Source of the DNA: VXPW01 sp965115815
Lineage (GTDB): Bacteria; Pseudomonadota; Alphaproteobacteria; TMED109
Assembly (NCBI GenBank): GCA_965115815.1
Contig: OZ220465.1
Coordinates: 4,092,001 to 4,156,000, forward strand
Direction of reading: 5' to 3'
DNA length: 64,000 bases
Shown here: one piece after another, positions 1-9,744 of the stretch
How the letters are laid out: the number at the start of each line of letters is the position of its first letter
How positions within the stretch are numbered: the stretch's first letter is position 1
Notes under the pieces: generated by a model
Databases searched by the model: none
Told to the model about the DNA's origin: nothing
Seen by the model: only the letters and a program-made list of their open reading frames with translations
Position numbers and translations under genes: made by a program

Positions 1-2
1 AC

Positions 3-875
3 GCCAACCACGCCGTGGCTGCGGCCAACCGCCGTCTGGCGGAAGCTCGGGAAGCCAAGGTCCGAGCTGACGGCGTGTGCGGCCAGGCCGAGGATCGCTT
101 GGGCCGCGAACGGGAGCGGATGCGGGAACGCTTGGGCGCCGCGCCGGAACAGCTCTCCGAACTTGCCGTTCTCAAGCCGGAAGAAGAGCTCCTCTCACGG
201 GAACAGCTGGAGCGTACGCTCGAACGCCTGGTCCGCGAGCGCGACAGCGTGGGGCCCGTCAACCTGCGCGCCGAAGCCGAGGCCGAGGAAGCGGCGGCCG
301 AAATCGACAAGCTTGCCGAAGGCCGCGCCGAGCTGATCCAGGCCATCGACAAGTTGCGCACGGCGACCAATCGCCTGAACCGCGAAGCCCGCGAACGCCT
401 GCGCCGCACGTTCGAGACGGTGGATCATCACTTCCAGGGCGTCTTCCGATCGCTGTTCCAGGGCGGCGAGGCTCGACTGGAACTCGTCGATTCGGACGAT
501 CCACTGGAAGCCGGACTGGAGATCGTGGCCCGGCCTCCCGGCAAGCAACTGCAGAGGATCTCGCTGCTCTCGGGCGGCGAAAAGGCCCTGACATCCCTAG
601 CCCTGATCTTCGGAATGTTTCGGACGCGTTCCGGACCGCTCTGCGTGCTGGACGAAGTGGACGCCGCCCTCGACGACGCCAATGTCGAGCGTTTCTGTGC
701 CATGCTTGCCGAGATCGCGAATACGTCGGATACCCGACTCGTGGTCGTCACGCACCACCCGTTCACCATGACCCAGATGGATCGGTTGTATGGCGTGACG
801 ATGCAGGAACCCGGAGTCTCCACACTCGTATCGGTCGATCTTGCCCGCGCGGAAGGACTGCGCGAAGCGAGCTGA
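3..875 (+). CDS. smc: Chromosome segregation ATPase SMC, C-terminal part
   Basis: The frame is open to the left edge of the window, so this is only the C-terminal ~290 residues of SMC, the ATPase that organises and segregates the chromosome with ScpA/ScpB. The visible part begins in coiled coil rich in Glu, Arg and Ala (to about residue 140) and passes into the C-terminal head. The ABC signature LSGGEKALTSLALIF lies near residue 185, the Walker B segment PLCVLDEVDAALDD near 208, and the H-loop VVVTHHPF near 245. The gene ends with TGA. The next gene starts 97 bp downstream with its own ribosome-binding site. The Walker A half lies outside the window. Confidence 0.93.
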   Translation, partial: ANHAVAAANRRLAEAREAKVRADGVCGQAEDRLGRERERMRERLGAAPEQLSELAVLKPEEELLSREQLERTLERLVRERDSVGPVNLRAEAEAEEAAAEIDKLAEGRAELIQAIDKLRTATNRLNREARERLRRTFETVDHHFQGVFRSLFQGGEARLELVDSDDPLEAGLEIVARPPGKQLQRISLLSGGEKALTSLALIFGMFRTRSGPLCVLDEVDAALDDANVERFCAMLAEIANTSDTRLVVVTHHPFTMTQMDRLYGVTMQEPGVSTLVSVDLARAEGLREAS

Positions 876-971
876 TGGGCGACCTGTCGTTGCGCGACCG
901 TCCGGACGGCCTCGTCGCACGAGTGCGGATCCGATCCCGGCCGGTACACAACGCAGTCAGGGGTGGAGTGA

Positions 972-2873
972 ATGTCCGATTCATCGTATGAAGCACTGTA
1001 CCGGGCTTGGACTGCCGACCCGGAGGCATTCTGGGCCGACCGGGCCCGCCTCCTGGACTGGAGCCGCGCTCCGCAACGCATTCTCGACCGCGATGACCCG
1101 CCCTTTTACCGCTGGTTTCCCGACGGCGAGCTGAACACCTGCCACAACTGCCTGGACCGACATGTCGAAGCCGGTCGAGGCCGGCAGCCGGCGTTGATTC
1201 ACGACAGCCCCGTCACCGGCACCCAGCGAACCTTCACCTACCACGAACTTCTCGACGAGACCGCCCGGGCGGCCGGAGCGTTCCGCGCCCTCGGGGTGCA
1301 GCGCGGGGACCGCGTGCTGATCTACATGCCGATGATCCCGGAAGCCGTCATCGCAATGCTCGCGTGCGCACGTCTCGGCGCGGTGCACTCGGTGGTGTTC
1401 GGGGGGTTTGCAGCGCCCGAGCTGGCGTCACGGATCGACGACGCCGCGCCCAAGCTCGTGGTTGCGGGCAGCTGCGGCATGGAACCGAACCAGGTTGTGG
1501 CCTACAAGCCCATGCTGGATCAGGCACTGGACTTGGCGGGCCATGCTCCGGCTCACTGCCTGATCAAGCAACGGGCGGCAGTGCGGGCGGACATGACCGC
1601 CGGACGGGATCTGGATTGGGACCGAGCGGTCGCGGCCGCGTCCGCCGCGGACTGCGTATCGGTGTCCGCCGGCGATCCGTTGTACATTCTCTACACCTCA
1701 GGAACCACGGGCGATCCGAAGGGCATCGTCCGGGACCAGGGCGGGCACGCCGTAGCACTGGCCCACAGCATGGACCTGACCTACGGCCTCGATCCGGGCG
1801 AGGTCTTCTGGGCCGCATCCGATATCGGCTGGGTCGTCGGACACTCCTACATCGTGTATGCGCCTCTCCTGCGCGGTTGCACCACCGTTCTGTACGAGGG
1901 AAAGCCGGTGGGCACCCCCGATGCCGGCGCCTTCTGGAGGGTGATGTCGCAGCATCGCGTCGCGGTGCTGTTTACCGCTCCCACGGCGTTTCGGGCCATT
2001 CGGCAGGCAGACCCGGAAGCGGAGCTTCTGCAGCCGTACGACCTGGGCAGTTTTCGCGCCCTGTTTCTGGCCGGAGAACGAGCCGACCCCGATACCGTCC
2101 GCTGGGCCGAGCGAGTGCTCGGGGTTCCGGTCTACGACCACTGGTGGCAAACGGAAACGGGCTGGTCCATCACCGGCTACTTCGCCGGCACGAAGGGCTT
2201 TCCGGTTCGACCCGGATCCGCCGGCAAGCCCGCTCCGGGGTACGCGCTGGACGTGCTGGACGATCAGGGGCAGCCGGTTCCGCCCGGCGAGATCGGCGCG
2301 CTCGTCTCGAAGTTGCCGATGCCGCCGGGATTCAGTCCGACCCTGTGGGGAAACCGTGCGCGCTTTCGCACGACCTATCTGGACGCGTTTCCCGGCTACT
2401 ACCGCACCGCGGATGCCGGGATGGTGGATGCGGACGGCTACGTCTGGGTGATGGCGCGCACCGACGACATCATCAACTGTGCGGGGCACCGGCTGTCGAC
2501 CGGAGCCATGGAAGAGGTGCTGACCCGGCACGCGGACATTGCCGAGTGTGCCGTCGTCGGGGTGCGCGACCGCCTCAAGGGACAGGTTCCGATCGGCCTG
2601 CTGGTGCTCAATGCCGGAGTGGCCCGGCCTGCGGAGGACATCGCGGCCGAGACGGTGCGGATGGTCCGGGACGCCATCGGTGCGGTGGCATCATTCCGCC
2701 GTGCGGCCGTCGTCCGGCAACTCCCCAAGACTCGCTCGGGCAAGATTCTGCGGAACGTCATTGCCGCCATCGCGAACGGGCAGCCGCCGAAGGTTCCGCC
2801 CACGATCGAGGATCCCTCGGTCCTGGATGGCGTGCGGTCCGCATTGCGGGCGGCCGGCTTCCCCTGCGACTAG
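972..2873 (+). CDS. prpE: Propionyl-CoA synthetase (acetyl-CoA synthetase family)
   Basis: A 633-residue AMP-forming acyl-CoA synthetase that should activate propionate (possibly other short acids) to the CoA thioester in the cytosol. Seen: the P-loop-like motif YTSGTTGDPKG at ~241-251 followed by RDQGGHAVAL (the RD-GG form typical of PrpE), the conserved DIGWVVGHSYIVYAPLL block, the A5-type motif DHWWQTETGW, and KTRSGKILR near residue 591 with the catalytic/acetylatable lysine. The N-terminal NTCHNCLDRH segment and the colinear fit to PrpE support propionate over acetate. The ATG at 972 follows a GGAG-type ribosome-binding site. The Nudix gene begins 6 bp after the TAG stop, so the two are probably cotranscribed. 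Confidence 0.85.
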   Translation: MSDSSYEALYRAWTADPEAFWADRARLLDWSRAPQRILDRDDPPFYRWFPDGELNTCHNCLDRHVEAGRGRQPALIHDSPVTGTQRTFTYHELLDETARAAGAFRALGVQRGDRVLIYMPMIPEAVIAMLACARLGAVHSVVFGGFAAPELASRIDDAAPKLVVAGSCGMEPNQVVAYKPMLDQALDLAGHAPAHCLIKQRAAVRADMTAGRDLDWDRAVAAASAADCVSVSAGDPLYILYTSGTTGDPKGIVRDQGGHAVALAHSMDLTYGLDPGEVFWAASDIGWVVGHSYIVYAPLLRGCTTVLYEGKPVGTPDAGAFWRVMSQHRVAVLFTAPTAFRAIRQADPEAELLQPYDLGSFRALFLAGERADPDTVRWAERVLGVPVYDHWWQTETGWSITGYFAGTKGFPVRPGSAGKPAPGYALDVLDDQGQPVPPGEIGALVSKLPMPPGFSPTLWGNRARFRTTYLDAFPGYYRTADAGMVDADGYVWVMARTDDIINCAGHRLSTGAMEEVLTRHADIAECAVVGVRDRLKGQVPIGLLVLNAGVARPAEDIAAETVRMVRDAIGAVASFRRAAVVRQLPKTRSGKILRNVIAAIANGQPPKVPPTIEDPSVLDGVRSALRAAGFPCD

Positions 2874-2879
2874 CGGCGC

Positions 2880-3287
2880 ATGCACGGCCCGCCCAATCGT
2901 CGTTCCTACGGGGTGCTGGTACGCAACTGCGGGGTCCTGCTCGCGCGCGAGACCGTCGGACGCGTGCGGGCCCGGAAATTCCCCGGAGGCGGAATCGAGG
3001 ACGGTGAAACGCCGAAAGCGGCCTTGATTCGGGAATATCGGGAAGAAACCGGTCTGGAGATCCGGGTGCTGAGACTGCTGCACGCGCCCGGCACGCTGGT
3101 CTCGCCTTGGACGGGTGCACCCTACACGCCGTTCTACTATGCGGTGGAAGCCGACGGTACGCCGACTCCGCAGCCGCCGGAGTACCTGCCCCTCGAATTC
3201 GCACAGGCAGACGCCCTGCTCGGCGCCCCGGACATCGCCGGACCCGAACAGGAGGCGCTCCGGCGCGTCCTCGTCAGGCCGGCCTGA
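2880..3287 (+). CDS. Nudix hydrolase
   Basis: A 135-residue Nudix-domain protein. The Nudix box is complete: G-x5-E-x7-REYREETGL around residues 38-60, which supplies the metal-binding glutamates that hydrolyse nucleoside diphosphate derivatives. The substrate cannot be read from the sequence. The start lies 6 bp after the prpE stop, so translation may be coupled; an acyl-CoA or nucleotide clean-up role is only a guess from context. Past its TGA the sequence loses coding character. Confidence 0.8.
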   Translation: MHGPPNRRSYGVLVRNCGVLLARETVGRVRARKFPGGGIEDGETPKAALIREYREETGLEIRVLRLLHAPGTLVSPWTGAPYTPFYYAVEADGTPTPQPPEYLPLEFAQADALLGAPDIAGPEQEALRRVLVRPA

Positions 3288-3945
3288 GCCTCCACCGGGG
3301 TCCGCCGTCCGTTCCGCGGCCGGACGGCCCGACCGACCGGGGCGGACCCCATCGCCGGCGCCGCCGGGGAATCCCGAGGGCATCGACGCACCATCCACCG
3401 CCGCGCACACCGACCTGCAGCCGACGAATCTCGTGCGAGCACGTGCCTCCGCACCGGGATGCCGGACCCTTTGCCGTCAGGACTGCGGACACGCCTCCTG
3501 CATGCGCAGGCCGGCGCACGGTCATCACGGACACCCGGGATCAGCGGGTTGCCGAAGGGCGTACCGCAGGAATACGGGCTCACGATGCGGTATCATGCGC
3601 GCAGGCGGTTTTCGGAAACGGATCCACACGGTGTCGGCACCCCGGCCGGACCGCATGCCTGTCGAAGCCGGCGACGATCGGAACCGACACTGGCGCGATC
3701 GCGCGCCGGTGTCCGTCGCGGGCGTCGGGTTCGGCGACGCCGGCACGCTCAACCGGAGGGCGGACGGGAGCACGGACCAACGACGACCGGCTGCCGTCCA
3801 TCGCCTCGACCGTCCCGCGCCGGGTGGACGGCAACGGGTCGCTGCATTGCTCCGGCCGGGAAACCGGATCCCGGCCGATGCCGGACTCGCATCTGACGCA
3901 TCGTTGATGCAGAAAGTGCGGCCGGGCCGGCCTCGGTCGAGGATC
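3288..3945. other. Gene-poor stretch after the Nudix gene
   Basis: About 650 bp with no convincing gene. Open frames exist on both strands, but they are Arg/Pro/Gly-rich and without recognisable motifs, as expected from chance frames in GC-rich DNA. Confidence 0.4.
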
Positions 3946-4300
3946 TTCCGTCTTTGACGGCGGCAGACCGGAGTTCCGGCTCATCTTGCGCGTGGTCTTC
4001 TCCCGCAGGACGGCGGTCCGGAGGTTGCGCAGGGTGCACCGGACACGGATTCCGGCATCGACCTCGTCGGGCTCGGGCACCTTGCCGTCCTTGCGCAGCG
4101 CGGCGATCCGGGCCTGCGCGTCCTCGAACTTCGCGCGCAGAGACGTCCGTCCCCGCTCGCCCGCACTTCGCCTCCACCGCCAGCCGCTCGCCCTCGGGCA
4201 TCGCCCGGTAGCGCCGCACCCAGCTCCGTGCGTTGCGATGGATGCGCAGGCGGTCGGAGAAGTTCCGGCCCGCGCATGGGTGCCCGTGCGGCCGACCGAG
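3946..4300 (-). pseudogene. Transposase relic (NSGLPPSKT-type N-terminus)
   Basis: On the minus strand one frame reads a coiled-coil-like segment (KFEDAQARIAALRKDG) followed by RNSGLPPSKTED, the sort of N-terminal linker found in IS66-like transposases. A neighbouring frame reads SWVRRYRAMPEGERL just upstream, so a frameshift separates the pieces. No catalytic DDE domain follows. The relic lies next to the 3' end of the TPR-ATPase operon. The family assignment is tentative. Confidence 0.3.
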
Positions 4301-4760
4301 GGTGCGAACGCCAGCGGCTTGCGCTTCCGGATCGCGCTGCCTCCCAGGTGCGACTCGAGATGCCCGTCCTGCGACGGCAGGGCTGCGACGATCGCCGTCC
4401 CGAGCCCCGTCGTCGCCTTCGATCCGTACCCTGCCGGCGCCCTCGCCGCCTCCACCACGATGCGACCCGACGGCCCATCCAACGGTGTCCAACGCACCTC
4501 CCCGACGGAACCTGCACCGCCGGCCGGCACGAGGGAACCCGCGCCACCGACGCAGGTTTCGGGACCGCGTGGCAAGCCCGTCGCCACGGGCCGAAAAGGG
4601 AGACCGGCCGAAGACCGGAGACCGGGTCCGGACCATCGGAACCCGCACCTCCGGTCGCGGGCAGCGGGCGAGCGAAGGGGACGAGAGAAGATGCCTGACC
4701 CGAATGCGGTCAGGGAAAACGATCCATGATCAGCAGGGATGAGCAGGTACAATGCAACAG

Positions 4761-7700
4761 TCAGGCCGTCCGTCGTTCAGCCTTGTCGTGAGGCCGAGCA
4801 AGCAATTCCCGACGTATGTCTTCGGCAATCTCTTCGACCTCCTTGGCCACCCTCGGTTCCAACCCGAGTTCCCGTTCCAGCGCCGTTCTCAACGGAAGCA
4901 GGAGATTACCGGCGGGCGATGACTTGATCAGATGGCACATCCTATCCGGTCCAACGCCCCTGGAGAGATCGGCCAGAGCCACCACCACGTCCCTCGGCAG
5001 CACTTTCAGTTCGGGAATTACCGACAGTGCCGTCTCGACATCCCGGGCGCCCGCTTCCCCATCGCCTTCCGCCAGGTGCCCTCGGGCCCGGATCAAATGG
5101 ACCTGCAATCTGCGGGCCGGCATTCCCGCCCGCGCTTGCAGCAGCACACGGTCGAGAAATCCGAGAGCGGTCCTTGCACGGCCTTCGGTCAATTCGTGCT
5201 CTGCCCGTCTGCACAGTGCCGCTTCCGCCGCGTCTCGAAGCGCCGGCACATCGCTTGCCTCGAAGAGCCGGATAACCTCGTCCCAGGCCGCGCACCCCTC
5301 CTCGGTCCGGTCCAGAGCGACCAGAAGGTCACCCTTCTTGAGGAGGATTAGTGCGGCTGCCTCGGTACTGTAGGACTCGTCGCTGCTCCCGAACCTCTGG
5401 AGCGCATCGTCACAGGCCGCGAGCGCCTCTTCGGGCCGGTCTGACAGGCCCAGTACCGAGACCCTGTTCAAGACGGCTGCCGTAATCTCCTCGCGATACG
5501 GAGATGCGTCACCTTCCCCGAACCGGCGCACGACATCGCTCCATACTTCGATCGCGTCCTCTTGTCGGTTCATACGGGCAAGCATCTCGCCCTTTCCGAC
5601 GAGGGCCGCGGCCACCTGCTTCGAAATTCCCGGCTCGTCGCTGTTTCCAAAACGCCGTTCCATCTCGTCCCAAACCGCCAAGGCCTCTTCCGGCCGGTTC
5701 AGTTCGAACAGGTTGGCGCTTCTGTGCTGAAAGGCGACTGCGGCCAGCGTGACCCACTCCGGCATGCCACTGTTTCCGAGGCGGTCTTCAACCTGCTGCC
5801 AGACCGCGAGCGCCTCTTCGTAACGGCCCAACCATTCCAACAAGAAGCCCCGGTTCTTCTCGGCATCCGCAACCATGGCACGGATCCCGGGCTGGTGGTT
5901 GTCCTCGAAGCGTTCCGCCACGTTGCCCCACAGCTGCAGGGCTTCCTCGTACCTGCCGGCGTTGTGCAGCGCCGCCGCCCTGTTCGTCAGCGCGTTGCAA
6001 TACGGTTCTGCCCCATCCGGAAAACCGCCCTTCTCGAAGCCTCTGATTGCTTCTTCCCAGGACGAGAGTGCTTCCGTTTCCCGGCCCAGCGCAGCCAACA
6101 CATTGCCTCTGTTGGCGAAACAGCGAACTATCACTTCCCGTAGGACCGGCGTATCGCTTCCCCTGTAGCCCTGCACGATCCTGTCGAACGCACCGAGCGC
6201 CTCCTCCAATCGGCCCGACCGGAAAAGCGCCGTGCCGATGTTCGCGAGTGCCGAGGCCACCTGTTCGAGGATCCTGAAAGAGTCACTTCTTTCGAAACGT
6301 TCCACCACGGCGCGCCAAGCATTCATAGCCTCGTCGACGCGGTTCAGCGCGATCAACGCGTGACCCCGTCCGACCATCGCTGCCGCCAATTCACCTTGAA
6401 GTGCCGGCGAACCGCTTTTGCCGACGCGTTCCAGCACTTCGTCGCAAGCCTCCAGGGCTTCCCCGTGCCGGTTCAACGTGTTCAGCGCGATCGACGTCCC
6501 GAGTAGCGCGCTCACCACGGCTGCCTCAAGCGCCGGCACCCGGCTCTTGCCGAAGCGTCGAGCGATCTCGCTCCAAGCCGCCAGCGCTTCCGTATGGCGG
6601 TTCAGGTTGCCCAGCATTCCGCCCTTGCCGACGAGCGCCGTCGCCACCGCCAGAGAGTGACCTTCCCCGCTGTCTACCCCGAAACGCCGCACCACTTCGT
6701 CCAGCACGGCCAGCGCTTCTTCCACCCTCCCCAGCCCGCCCAACGCCTGTCCCTTGTTGACGAGCGCCATCGACACTTGCTCGATATCCGTCGGTGCATC
6801 ACTCTCCCCGAACCTCCGGACGACCTCGTCCCAGACCGCCACGGCCTCCTGCAACCGATCGTTTTCCGCGAGCGCCAGCGCTTTCCCGAAGAGTTCCCTC
6901 GCGGCCGACGGCGCCAAGGATGCCCCGGAAGACTCACCGGGCGCATACGCAAAGGCAGGCGGGGCAAGCGCAAGCAGTTCTTCGCGATGCGCTTCCAGCG
7001 AAGGAAGTCCGACAAGACGCCCGAATGCGATCCGGCAGATCGTCAACGCATCCCCGTCGAATCCCAGCGCTTCACGCGCCACGCGGACCCCGAACTCCCT
7101 CAACTGGTCGGTGGAATAGTATGCCTCCATGAAGCGGATCAGCGCATCGATCAGCGGCTCCGGTCCGCGCGCCCGGCGCATCAGGTAGTAGATGTTGTAG
7201 AGCCGTTCGGTCAGGTAGTAGAGCTTGCGTCGTGGGCTTCCACCGCTCACCTCGACCGCGCCCCTGTCGACCAAACGGGCCAACTGGGCACTGCACTTGC
7301 TGGTCCCGAGCCTGGCCCGCTCCGCGATCTCGCGCGCACTCGCCGGTTTCCAGAGAGCGGCGAGGGCGAGATACACCTTCCGCTCCTGCGCGGGGAGCGC
7401 ATCAAGATGGCTCTTGAAATACTCGGTATGGTCATCGACCAGATCGAGAAGATCGGCCATCAGCTCGCGGAACGACAAATTCGCGCCGAACCGGGCCACG
7501 ATCGTCAGCAGCCTTGGGTTGCCGCCCGTGAGAATCCGTAATGCCTGGATCGTCTGTGGCGCCCGTGCCTGCCCCGATACGTTTTGCCACAAGGTCGCAC
7601 AGCCTTCCGTGTCGAGCGGATCCAACCGGATCGCCCGGAAGAGCTCGTAGAGGGCTTCCTTCGGATCATCCATCTGATCGAACCGGCTGGTCGCGCTCGC

Positions 7701-8264
7701 CAGAAGAACGATCCGCGGTTCGGTCTGCAGCACCTTCCGCAACCGCCAGCCCGCATCGTCGTCGCCCATGTCCCTGAACATCATGTTCAGGTTCTCGACG
7801 ATCAGCACGAGACGCTTGTTTTCCCGGTCGGCAAAGTCCTGCAACGCCCCGAGGCACCGGCCCTCCAGCGCCCGGTCGTCATGGATGGTCCGCATCTCCT
7901 CGAAGGTGCGGTGCAGGTTCACATCACCATCCCGGCGCGGTGCCTGGTCGGCCAGCCGGGACAGGCATTCGAGCCAGAACTCGCCGGCGGTCGAAACCTC
8001 GTAGCTTTCCTCCGCGAAGACGATCGGGAAGAAGCGCGCCGAGAGACCGGCATCGCGCAGTACCTCCGCAGCCACCCGCAGCAGGAGGCTTGTCTTTCCG
8101 CAGCCGCGCGGCCCGATCACGATCTGATGGGTGTTTGCGCTGCCGGAGCACTCACGCAGCGCCTCGATCAGGGATTCGTATTCGGCCGTCCGGACGCAGA
8201 AGGTCGCGACCAGCTCGTCGATCGAGAGAAAACCGGGATTGTATTTTCTGGTGCCCACAGCCAT
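4761..8264 (-). CDS. P-loop ATPase with winged helix and long TPR array
   Basis: A 1167-residue protein. Residues ~1-280 form a STAND/AAA-type ATPase: Walker A GPRGCGKTSLL at ~51, a Walker-B-like LVLIVENLN, and the sensor-like strand LLASATSRFDQ. A winged-helix-like segment follows (~300-390: LAALWKPASAREIAERARLG). From ~450 to near the C-terminus there are a dozen or more TPR-like units of roughly 45-50 residues with the recurring pattern G-x-EEALAVWDEVVRRFG. The ATG at 8264 was chosen because GGAGGG lies just upstream and follows the stop of the partner gene; a longer frame exists but overlaps that gene. The architecture (sensor repeats plus NTPase switch) is common in signalling and antiphage STAND proteins. 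That role is inference, because no effector domain is visible. Confidence 0.75.
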   Translation of the reverse strand: MAVGTRKYNPGFLSIDELVATFCVRTAEYESLIEALRECSGSANTHQIVIGPRGCGKTSLLLRVAAEVLRDAGLSARFFPIVFAEESYEVSTAGEFWLECLSRLADQAPRRDGDVNLHRTFEEMRTIHDDRALEGRCLGALQDFADRENKRLVLIVENLNMMFRDMGDDDAGWRLRKVLQTEPRIVLLASATSRFDQMDDPKEALYELFRAIRLDPLDTEGCATLWQNVSGQARAPQTIQALRILTGGNPRLLTIVARFGANLSFRELMADLLDLVDDHTEYFKSHLDALPAQERKVYLALAALWKPASAREIAERARLGTSKCSAQLARLVDRGAVEVSGGSPRRKLYYLTERLYNIYYLMRRARGPEPLIDALIRFMEAYYSTDQLREFGVRVAREALGFDGDALTICRIAFGRLVGLPSLEAHREELLALAPPAFAYAPGESSGASLAPSAARELFGKALALAENDRLQEAVAVWDEVVRRFGESDAPTDIEQVSMALVNKGQALGGLGRVEEALAVLDEVVRRFGVDSGEGHSLAVATALVGKGGMLGNLNRHTEALAAWSEIARRFGKSRVPALEAAVVSALLGTSIALNTLNRHGEALEACDEVLERVGKSGSPALQGELAAAMVGRGHALIALNRVDEAMNAWRAVVERFERSDSFRILEQVASALANIGTALFRSGRLEEALGAFDRIVQGYRGSDTPVLREVIVRCFANRGNVLAALGRETEALSSWEEAIRGFEKGGFPDGAEPYCNALTNRAAALHNAGRYEEALQLWGNVAERFEDNHQPGIRAMVADAEKNRGFLLEWLGRYEEALAVWQQVEDRLGNSGMPEWVTLAAVAFQHRSANLFELNRPEEALAVWDEMERRFGNSDEPGISKQVAAALVGKGEMLARMNRQEDAIEVWSDVVRRFGEGDASPYREEITAAVLNRVSVLGLSDRPEEALAACDDALQRFGSSDESYSTEAAALILLKKGDLLVALDRTEEGCAAWDEVIRLFEASDVPALRDAAEAALCRRAEHELTEGRARTALGFLDRVLLQARAGMPARRLQVHLIRARGHLAEGDGEAGARDVETALSVIPELKVLPRDVVVALADLSRGVGPDRMCHLIKSSPAGNLLLPLRTALERELGLEPRVAKEVEEIAEDIRRELLARPHDKAERRTA

Positions 8265-8280
8265 CGGTCCGCCCTCCCCC

Positions 8281-9534
8281 TTACCGCTGCCGGTCGAACG
8301 CGGGCACGAACCCCTGCCCGTAACGCCCGCGCCACCAGTCCTCGACGAGTCCGGACACGAACCGGTAACCACCGTCCCTGCATGCCAGGTAGCCGTCGTG
8401 CTGCAGCACGCGCAGCACGTGATCAACCGCGGGAGCGCCGTCTCCGTCCTGCGCATCACGCGCCGCGAACCAGTTGCGGTACCGGTCGATCGTTTCAGCG
8501 GCGATATCGCCGCCGACCGCCGTTGCCGTCAGAATTTCCAGCGCAACCGTGTAGCCTGCTCTCCCGAGGACCAGATCCAGCCGGCTCTCATAATGCTGCA
8601 GGTCCACCTGCCCCCGGACACCCTGTATCTCCCGCACATAGATCCATTCCACATCTTTCAGCGATCCGTCCTTACGCCCTGCGCGCCGCAGATGATCGTG
8701 CATTCTGTCGAAGAACATCTGGACATGATGCGGAATACAGCAACGCAATCTGCAGCACATCTCCCGTCGGACTGCCGGCGTGAGACCGATTTCATAGGAC
8801 TCGGCAAGCTCCCCCAGACAGGCAACGGCCGTTTCCTCGTTCCACGGCTTCAGTTCATAGGGAGAAAAGATGTTGGCCTGGGCGCTGAGTCCGGCCTGTT
8901 CCAACAGCGGCTCCAGGCTCACGCTGCCCGACAGGATCAACGTTACGCGGTCCCGATGGGCTTGCCCCGCCTTGCGCAGCCAGCTCAGAAACGCGTCCGC
9001 CGCCCGCTTCCCCTCCGGCGTCATACGTCCCGTCTTGTCCTTCAGCAGCCGGTTTACGAATATCGGCAACTCGTCGATCGCGAGCACGACCGGTCGGCCG
9101 CGTCCCGCCAGGGCGGAGAAGATCGCGTCACCTCTCTGCGGCCAATTGCCGGCATTGATCCCGGCCCGGAGTTTCACCTTCAGATCCGCAACCGACAGTT
9201 CCTCGATCCGACCGTCGGCACTGCTCACCAGATTGGCGAAGCCGGTCTTGATGCGACTCCACGCCGCGCGCACCGGTTTCGCCTGAACCCCGATCTCCGC
9301 TATCGCATCGGCCGGATCGGTGGCCGCCTCGAGATCGACGAAGACAACTTCGAACTCTCCCGCTTCGACCAAACGGCGCTGCAGCTCCCGGACGAGACTC
9401 GTCTTGCCCATCCGCCGCTGCGCAGTCAGCAGGGTGTGGGCTCGCTCCCGCACCCGCTCTTCCAGCGCTTCGAGCTCCGTATCGCGGTCGAAGAAGTCCC
9501 CTCCGTCGACCCAGTTGCTGCCACCTTTTCGCAT
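8281..9534 (-). CDS. Partner P-loop ATPase (archaeal ATPase-like)
   Basis: A 417-residue ATPase that starts the operon; its TAA is 16 bp before the start of the TPR-ATPase. It reads DGGDFFDRDTELEAL, then P-loop AQRRMGKTSLVREL at ~38-50 and Walker B RPVVLAIDELPIF, followed by LILSGSVSLEPLL, as in ATPase_2/archaeal ATPase families. The C-terminal ~100 residues look winged-helix like (VLRVLQHDGYLACRDGGYRF). An ATG at 9534 with GGTGGA 7-8 bp upstream is preferred over a TTG at 9594. The two adjacent ATPases with different domain plans suggest a two-component NTPase system. Its function is unknown. Confidence 0.75.
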   Translation of the reverse strand: MRKGGSNWVDGGDFFDRDTELEALEERVRERAHTLLTAQRRMGKTSLVRELQRRLVEAGEFEVVFVDLEAATDPADAIAEIGVQAKPVRAAWSRIKTGFANLVSSADGRIEELSVADLKVKLRAGINAGNWPQRGDAIFSALAGRGRPVVLAIDELPIFVNRLLKDKTGRMTPEGKRAADAFLSWLRKAGQAHRDRVTLILSGSVSLEPLLEQAGLSAQANIFSPYELKPWNEETAVACLGELAESYEIGLTPAVRREMCCRLRCCIPHHVQMFFDRMHDHLRRAGRKDGSLKDVEWIYVREIQGVRGQVDLQHYESRLDLVLGRAGYTVALEILTATAVGGDIAAETIDRYRNWFAARDAQDGDGAPAVDHVLRVLQHDGYLACRDGGYRFVSGLVEDWWRGRYGQGFVPAFDRQR

Positions 9535-9744
9535 CAAGTTTCCACCCAACGACGATACTGGCATCAATATGGTTGGCAACACATCCGTTGTCAATCCCGT
9601 TCTTCAGGCCTGTCGCGCTTCGTTGCGCCGTCCACCTGACCGTTCCGCCGATGGAAGTCCGATTTCCCGCTCCGGCACAGGCGGCGCGGATGCTTCCGGA
9701 CCCGACTGACAACAGGTGCCGATCGCAGAGGCGGGATTTCGGGC

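Noticed and set aside
4761..9534. Naming the ATPase pair as a specific known antiphage system
   Set aside because: No effector domain or diagnostic gene set of a named system was recognised; only the general architecture fits.
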